From the NCBI GenBank assembly GCA_028280065.1, contig JANQMN010000139.1:1-64000 (forward strand): 64,000 bases of DNA, given 5' to 3'. Source of the stretch: Hahella sp. (GTDB lineage Bacteria; Pseudomonadota; Gammaproteobacteria; Pseudomonadales; Oleiphilaceae). Made by a program: the position numbers and the translations under genes. The notes below the pieces were generated by a model, which was not told the origin of the DNA, searched no databases, and saw nothing but the letters and a program-made list of their open reading frames with translations. Each line of letters begins with the position of its first letter. Positions within the stretch are counted from its first letter, which is position 1. Below are positions 58,944-64,000 of this stretch, piece by piece.

Positions 58944-60671
58944 CTATTTAGCCGCAAGCTTATCGGCGATAAAAGATGCGGCTTCAGCTACGTTGATATC
59001 TGTGCTTTCAGCATCTTTCCGGCCCTTGTATTCGAGCGTATTTTGCTTCAGGCCACGGTCGCTGATCACCAGGCGATGAGGGATGCCGATTAGTTCCATA
59101 TCCGCAAATTTGACACCCGGACGTTCATTACGGTCATCCAACAGAACCTCGATACCCATTTGGCTGAATTCTGTGTAGAGCATTTCGGCCTGCTCCCGCA
59201 CGGCCTCGGATTTGTGCATGTTTAGCGGGATTAATACGACCTGAAATGGCGCCAGGGCGGTAGGCCAAAAAATACCCCGCTCATCATGGTTTTGCTCAAT
59301 GGCGGCGGCGACGACCCTGGAAACACCGATACCATAGCAACCCATTGGCATGATGGTCGCCTTGCCATTGACATCCAGCACGGTGGCGTTCATCGCTTTA
59401 CTATACTTATCCCCCAGCTTGAACACGTGACCTACTTCGATGCCTTTTTTAATCGTGAGATGGCCATGGCCATCCGGACTTGGATCGCCTTCAACAACGT
59501 CACGCAGGTCGGCTGGCTCTGAGATTTCACAATCTGTTCCCCAGTTGACGTTCATATAGTGGAAGTCTTCTTCATTGGCACCGCAGACAAAGTTTTTTAA
59601 CCGCGCTGCGCTATGGTCGACGATAGTGCGCAGTTTTAGTCCGACGGGACCGATTGAACCAGGTAAACAGCCGACGGCTTGCAGTATCTCCTCTTCCGTC
59701 GCCATAGAAAGCGGCGCGGCGATGCCGGCAATTTTTTCGGCCTTTATCTCGTTCAGGTTGTGATCGCCGCGAAGAACCAGCGCAACCAAGGGAGCGCTGT
59801 CATTTTCATCGGTAACGCCCTTGACCATGAGAGTCTTCACGCTGTGATAGGGTTTTACCTGAAGAAACTCAGTCACCTCCTGAATGGTTTTTTGGCCAGG
59901 CGTGGCAACCTTTTCCAGTGTACCTCCTTCCAATTGAGTGGGCGGTTCCACCGCCTGGGCTTCCGCCATCTCGATGTTGGCGGCATAGTCGCTGCTGGTA
60001 CTAAAGGCAATGAGATCCTCGCCGGAATCCGCCAAAACATGAAATTCATGGGAGGCTGAGCCGCCGATGCTGCCGCTATCCGCCTGCACAGGACGAAAGT
60101 CCAGGCCAAAGCGGCTGAAGATGTTGTTATAGGCAAGGTACATCGCCTGATAGGTTTCATCCAAAGAATCCTGATTCAGGTGGAATGAATACGCATCTTT
60201 CATAATAAACTCTCGAGCCCGCATAACCCCGAACCGCGGCCGGCGTTCATCTCTGAATTTGGTCTGGATCTGATAAAAATTGGCGGGCAACTGCTTGTAG
60301 CTGCTCAACTCATTGCGAACCAAATCGGTAATCACTTCCTCATGGGTGGGGCCGATACAAAAGTCACGTCCATGACGGTCATTTATGCGCAGCAGTTCCG
60401 CTCCGTATTGCTGCCAACGCTCAGATTCTTCCCACAGCTCCGCGGGTTGAACCGCCGGCATTAACACCTCCTGCGCGCCTGCTTTGTTCATTTCCTCCCG
60501 AACGATTTGTTCTACCTTGCGAAGTATCCGAAGTCCCAACGGGAGCCAAGTATAAAGTCCTGCTGCCAAACGCCGGATCAAGCCGGCGCGCAGCATAAGC
60601 TGATGACTTATAACTTCTGCATCCGCAGGGGTTTCTTTGAGTGTCGCAATAAGGGTTTGACTGGCTCGCAT
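58944..60671 (-). CDS. proS: Prolyl-tRNA synthetase
   Basis: A 575-residue class II synthetase, the bacterial type with an insertion (INS) editing domain between motifs 2 and 3. Landmarks: [51 protein letters not shown] (motif 1 region), [25 protein letters not shown] (motif 2), [25 protein letters not shown] (motif 3), and a C-terminal anticodon-binding domain. It charges tRNA-Pro. All motifs are intact. Confidence 0.98.
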   Translation of the reverse strand: MRASQTLIATLKETPADAEVISHQLMLRAGLIRRLAAGLYTWLPLGLRILRKVEQIVREEMNKAGAQEVLMPAVQPAELWEESERWQQYGAELLRINDRHGRDFCIGPTHEEVITDLVRNELSSYKQLPANFYQIQTKFRDERRPRFGVMRAREFIMKDAYSFHLNQDSLDETYQAMYLAYNNIFSRFGLDFRPVQADSGSIGGSASHEFHVLADSGEDLIAFSTSSDYAANIEMAEAQAVEPPTQLEGGTLEKVATPGQKTIQEVTEFLQVKPYHSVKTLMVKGVTDENDSAPLVALVLRGDHNLNEIKAEKIAGIAAPLSMATEEEILQAVGCLPGSIGPVGLKLRTIVDHSAARLKNFVCGANEEDFHYMNVNWGTDCEISEPADLRDVVEGDPSPDGHGHLTIKKGIEVGHVFKLGDKYSKAMNATVLDVNGKATIMPMGCYGIGVSRVVAAAIEQNHDERGIFWPTALAPFQVVLIPLNMHKSEAVREQAEMLYTEFSQMGIEVLLDDRNERPGVKFADMELIGIPHRLVISDRGLKQNTLEYKGRKDAESTDINVAEAASFIADKLAAK

Positions 60672-60910
60672 GTCGCAATGGACCTTAGTTTGTTAATTGG
60701 CTGGGATTTCGATTCATTTTCAGCGGGCATATTAACATAGCTTAATTCGAAGGATATATGCTCACGCCGCTGGCTTTGGCGGATTGTTAGGTTTTATAAT
60801 GATCAACTTGCAGCAAAAACTAACGCTGGGTCAGGGCATAATAATTAAAAACCCAGTAACTATAACAAGCTGCTTACAACCTCAAATGATCGCCAATGGA
60901 AGAACAAGTT

Positions 60911-61561
60911 ATGAATCATCCTGCAAATATTGCAGGAGACGTATCGCTGAATATCGAGCAGCGGCGTACTCCTGTGCAAGACCGAAGTCGCGAACGCGTT
61001 GAACTCATTCTTAACGAAGCCGCCCAGCTCATTAGTGAAGTTGGGGTTCAGGGGGTAAAAACCTCTGAAATTGCCCGTCGGGCAGATATTTCACTCGCTT
61101 CTCTATATCGCTATTTCCCTAATAAAGCCGCCATAGTAAAAGCGCTGGCGGAAAGGCATATGGAGAAACTGGCAGCAACTTTAAAAGAATTTGCCGATGA
61201 TTTGGACCTCGATCAAGGCTTTGACAGGCTGCTGGAAAGCTACGCCGAGTTCTACCGCACCGAGCCGGGATACAAGGAAATTTGGTCGGGCGTCGAAGCC
61301 ATGCCCGAGCTTCAGGAACTGGATCTCGGTGAATTGTTTGACAATGCACAGGTTATCGCCACCAGCGCCAGCGAAAAATATCCCGGCGTCGACGAAGATC
61401 GCTTATGGCTTATCTGCGTGATGCTAACGCGGATTTGCGGCAATACGTTGCGACTCGTGATGAATATGCAAGGCGATCAGGAATCCATCATGCTGGAAGA
61501 GCTTAAGTTGATGATGGGCCAGTACCTGAAAAACCGGCTTCAGGCTTTGGCTGCCGCCTAA
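60911..61561 (+). CDS. TetR-family transcriptional regulator
   Basis: A 216-residue regulator. The N-terminal HTH (about 22-68: RSRERVELILNEAAQLISEVGVQGVKTSEIARRADISLASLYRYFPNKAAIVKALAERHM) is a typical TetR pattern; the C-terminal helical domain is for ligand and dimer. I start at ATG 60911, with GGAAGAAC upstream; an in-frame ATG at 60896 lacks a signal. The regulated gene is not obvious. It converges with the epimerase gene. Confidence 0.88.
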   Translation: MNHPANIAGDVSLNIEQRRTPVQDRSRERVELILNEAAQLISEVGVQGVKTSEIARRADISLASLYRYFPNKAAIVKALAERHMEKLAATLKEFADDLDLDQGFDRLLESYAEFYRTEPGYKEIWSGVEAMPELQELDLGELFDNAQVIATSASEKYPGVDEDRLWLICVMLTRICGNTLRLVMNMQGDQESIMLEELKLMMGQYLKNRLQALAAA

Positions 61562-61565
61562 TAGC

Positions 61566-62459
61566 CTAGGCTACGTCCGTGAGCGCTTCGTGCAAATCTT
61601 CAAACTGAAACCGGAAAGACTCTTGACGTAAGAGCCTTTCCGGCACTGCTCGTTGTCCAGTCAGCAGCAGTCGTGCCATTTCCCCCAGGGTTTTTTCCAA
61701 GACAAACGCCGGTACCGTAAAAATTGTCGGCCGATGTAAGACTTTTCCGAGAGCCTCTGTAAATTCTTGGTTAGTAACCGGCATTGGAGCGACAGCATTG
61801 TAAGGGCCGTGACAGTGATCACTTTCTAACAGGTGGAGAAAGATATGCACCAGATCCTGAATATGAATCCAGGGCATCCAGTGCTTCCCATCTCCTAATT
61901 TTCCACCAAGGCCGAGCTTGAAGCTTGGCAGCATCTTTTTTAGAAAACCTCCTTTACCGACCACAAGACCGATCCGGGCGATGGCGACGCGCACTCCCAG
62001 CGGCTCTGCTTCCATCGCTTTTTGTTCCCATTGCAGACACAGCGAATGGGTGAATTCCATGGCGGGCTGAGTTACTTCGGTAACCTCATTGTCCTGTTGC
62101 GCACCGTAATAACCGACTGCTGACGCTGAAACCAAAACTTTAGGCTTTTGCTTGAGCTTGCCGATGAGGTTAATGACCGCTTCAGTAGTCTCAATGCGGC
62201 TGGCAAGGAGCTTTTCCTTGCGAGCCTTAGACCATCTGGCATCGGCAATGGGTTCACCTGCCAGATTAATGATGCCGTCCAGTGATTCGCCGACCTGATC
62301 AGACGTTAACTGGCTTACCCCCTGGCATTTTTCACCCAAGAGTTTTTTGACTGTTTCGGGACGGCGACTGAAAACAATGACCTTGTGCCCGCTGGCGACT
62401 AGCGCACGACAGAGTCTTCTGCCGATGAAGCCGGTGCCTCCGGTAACCAATATGTCCAT
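61566..62459 (-). CDS. TIGR01777-family SDR epimerase
   Basis: A 297-residue NAD(P)-binding short-chain dehydrogenase of the YfcH type: MDILVTGGTGFIGRRLCRALVASGHKVIVFSRRP, GIINLAGEPIADARWSKARKEKLLASRIETTEAVI, SASAVGYYGAQQDNEVTE, and the C-terminal DUF1731 segment (AVPERLLRQESFRFQFEDLHEAL). The substrate is unknown; it is often placed near cell-division or SOS genes. Complete and full length. Confidence 0.92.
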   Translation of the reverse strand: MDILVTGGTGFIGRRLCRALVASGHKVIVFSRRPETVKKLLGEKCQGVSQLTSDQVGESLDGIINLAGEPIADARWSKARKEKLLASRIETTEAVINLIGKLKQKPKVLVSASAVGYYGAQQDNEVTEVTQPAMEFTHSLCLQWEQKAMEAEPLGVRVAIARIGLVVGKGGFLKKMLPSFKLGLGGKLGDGKHWMPWIHIQDLVHIFLHLLESDHCHGPYNAVAPMPVTNQEFTEALGKVLHRPTIFTVPAFVLEKTLGEMARLLLTGQRAVPERLLRQESFRFQFEDLHEALTDVA

Positions 62460-62615
62460 ACTATAAAGTCTCCCTTGTCTCTTAGTCTTGGCGGTTAATG
62501 GTTAAACTGCTGCGAAGCTTATTTTTCCAGCGGAAAGGTAGGGCAGCAGTATAAGTGTACCTCACGACAGCCTAAATGCTCGGGCAGATAGCCAATTTGC
62601 TTCGTCCAAGAAAAT

Positions 62616-63020
62616 TTACCGCTGTTCAAGCCCGGCCTGATCGCAAGACATTCCTATGGTTTGAGTCACGATTTCTCCAACGGTTTTCACGAAAGCCGGA
62701 TGTTCGCCGATTGGCTGGAGAAGATCTAAGGTAGCGATATTCAATCGCTGGCGTAAATCGTCGAGTGCCTTTGGCAGGTCCTCTCGCAGATGTTTGCCGG
62801 CAGCAAAAAATAAGGGTAGTACCGCAATATGCTTAGCGCCTTGTGCGATGGCAGATTCTACCGCTTCATCAACGGTCGGCCTTGCCAGTTCCATATATGC
62901 CAGGCCGACGTTGCGTTGCAAGGTGGCTACGTGATCGTATAAGTTTTCAAAAGGTTTCGCCCATCGCGGATCTCTGCTGCCATGAGCTAATAAAATGGTA
63001 TAGTCGTAATTTGGTTGCAT
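62616..63020 (-). CDS. CbiX/SirB-type chelatase-like protein
   Basis: A 134-residue protein with the CbiX fold: ILLAHGSRDPRWAKPFENLYDHV, VGLAYMELARPTVDEAVESAIAQGAKHIAVLPLFFAAGKHLREDLPKALD. The histidines in AHGS and GKHLREDLP are metal/tetrapyrrole ligands. Single-domain CbiX proteins insert Co2+ or Fe2+ into sirohydrochlorin. As siroheme and B12 are used by CysI and MetH in this window, it may act there. Confidence 0.9.
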   Translation of the reverse strand: MQPNYDYTILLAHGSRDPRWAKPFENLYDHVATLQRNVGLAYMELARPTVDEAVESAIAQGAKHIAVLPLFFAAGKHLREDLPKALDDLRQRLNIATLDLLQPIGEHPAFVKTVGEIVTQTIGMSCDQAGLEQR

Positions 63021-63110
63021 CGATAATGTTTCGCCAGTTTCTACTTAGTCAGTATACGAAAAGCCACCTAAAATAGCCTTATCGGAAACCTCTACGGGAG
63101 ATTGAAACAA

Positions 63111-63716
63111 GTGTGGACTGCAGATGAAATTGTCGCCTACTGGTTCGGCCCCCCGACGGACGATCAAATTCCTGATGCCGATATTCGCCGACGGTGGTTT
63201 CAAGGAGGTAAACCTTTTGATCGGGAAATTCGACGCCGGTTTATGAGCAGTATTGTACTCGCTGCAGAAGGAGGATTCGATTATTGGCTCCCGGCGCCTG
63301 CGGGTTACCTGGCAATTGTTTTGATACTCGACCAATTCAGCCGCCATGCCTATCGAAACACATCCATCGCGTACGATTATGACCGGCAAGCCAGAAAAGT
63401 CTGCCGCGAAGGCCTGGATGCCGCCGTCGATGTCAAGTTGACTCCGATTCAACGGGCGTTTTTCTACATGCCGCTAAAACACTCCGAACGCCTTCCCGAT
63501 CAAAAAGATAGTGTAACCTTGCACAAGCAACTACTAGCCAATTGCCAAGACAGGGAAGCTGATATCATCGCCGGTTTCGTCCAGGTCGCAGAAGAACACC
63601 TGGAAACCATAAAACGCTTCGGCAGATTTCCACAGCGAAACAAAATACTAAAACGTGGCTCAAGATCTGAAGAAATAGACTTCTTGGATCAGAAATCGAA
63701 TACCTTTCGGGCTTGA
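63111..63716 (+). CDS. DUF924 family protein
   Basis: A 201-residue soluble, helical protein of DUF924: WTADEIVAYWFGPPTDDQIPDADIRRRWFQGGKPFDREIRRRFM, then IVLILDQFSRHAYRNTSIAYDYDRQARKVCREGLD, FFYMPLKHSERLPDQKDSV, and HLETIKRFGRFPQRNKILKR. The family resembles TPR-like helical proteins and has no known function. I choose GTG 63111, which has GGGAG 10 bases upstream; a TTG at 63102 is too close to that site. Confidence 0.9.
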   Translation: MWTADEIVAYWFGPPTDDQIPDADIRRRWFQGGKPFDREIRRRFMSSIVLAAEGGFDYWLPAPAGYLAIVLILDQFSRHAYRNTSIAYDYDRQARKVCREGLDAAVDVKLTPIQRAFFYMPLKHSERLPDQKDSVTLHKQLLANCQDREADIIAGFVQVAEEHLETIKRFGRFPQRNKILKRGSRSEEIDFLDQKSNTFRA

Positions 63717-64000
63717 TCTAATAATCATCCAAAAAGTGGATCTACATAGGAGTACGAGGATTTAAGAGTAATTAGGAAGAGCAGAGCGGGAAACGTGACT
63801 GGATAGGACCGGCTTCCGGTGGCAAGCGACCTGTCGCGACCCCAACTAAAATAGTGGAGCGAGCCAGTATATTGTATAGAAAGGGTTTCAAAAATGAGTT
63901 AGAAGAAATGGAGCGGGAAACGAGATTCGAACCGGCCGACGCTCGGTCGCGACCCCAACATAAAAAGTGGAGCGAGCCAGTATATTGTATAAAAATGGTT
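63717..64000. repeat. Tandem tRNA-Gly-derived repeats at the window end
   Basis: Two units follow the DUF924 gene. The first (63784-63846) is a degenerate tRNA-Gly 3' copy. The second (63909-63959) reads TGGAGCGGGAAACGAGATTC, identical to tRNA-Gly, then carries the GC-rich insertion CCGGCCGACGCTCGG at the T-loop and resumes TCGCGACCCC. After both comes TGGAGCGAGCCAGTATAT (63855 and 63968). The same chimera occurs beside the tRNA cluster at 38121. No gene is seen here. Confidence 0.8.

Overview
The window looks like the chromosome of a Gammaproteobacterium of the Pseudomonadales/Oceanospirillales type. This rests on gene order that I recognise: a fpr/finR divergent pair, a nitrite/sulfite reductase with a DUF934 partner, yccA-tusD-tusC-tusB-trpD2, gacA-uvrC-pgsA followed by tRNA-Gly(GCC), tRNA-Cys(GCA) and tRNA-Leu(TAA), and a phaR/phasin pair that implies polyhydroxyalkanoate granules. 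The genus cannot be fixed from this sequence alone.

Layout. 1-4.9 kb: an AT-rich, probably acquired class II microcin/bacteriocin cassette (HlyD-type adaptor, C39-peptidase ABC exporter, a Gly-Gly leader precursor, and a membrane protein that may give immunity), all on the minus strand. 5-24.6 kb: core metabolism, with a receiver-TPR protein, GNAT enzyme, hydrolase, fpr/finR, CPA2 antiporter, sulfite reductase, metH, nfuA, the tus sulfur relay genes, yccA and tRNA-Ser(TGA). 25.3-27 kb: an AidB-type acyl-CoA dehydrogenase. 27.0-37.8 kb: mobile DNA inserted at the 3' end of tRNA-Leu(TAA). A P4-type integrase lies next to attL (28856) and attR lies within the tRNA (37803). A third, diverged att-like site at 27036 marks a probable older tandem insertion. 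The island carries small DNA-binding proteins, iteron-like repeats, a zinc-ribbon protein, a PrtN-family activator, a LexA-box-preceded colicin-like gene that is split by a frameshift, and a Panacea-type toxin-antitoxin pair beside the tRNA. 37.8-38.7 kb: the tRNA cluster, unusually rich in tRNA-derived broken repeats. 38.7-64 kb: core genes again, including pgsA, uvrC, gacA, a PAS-GGDEF-EAL protein, an RND pump, SOS-boxed yebG, azoR with its LysR regulator, an ATP-dependent DNA ligase with its nuclease partner and only a stub of the expected helicase, phaR/phasin, a lytic transglycosylase, proS, a TetR regulator, an SDR epimerase, CbiX and DUF924. The extreme right end again carries tandem tRNA-Gly-derived repeats.

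The most unusual signals are (i) pseudo-tRNA repeats made from two different tRNAs (Gly and Cys) that carry the same short GC-rich hairpin insertion at the T-loop, together with 164-bp tandem units made from the tRNA-Gly 5' end; (ii) the nested island at tRNA-Leu, with an SOS-boxed, frameshifted colicin-like gene; (iii) an 18-bp palindrome family shared by the acyl-CoA dehydrogenase region and both parts of the mobile DNA; (iv) catalytic-residue losses in a receiver domain and in a serine hydrolase; (v) the microcin cassette.
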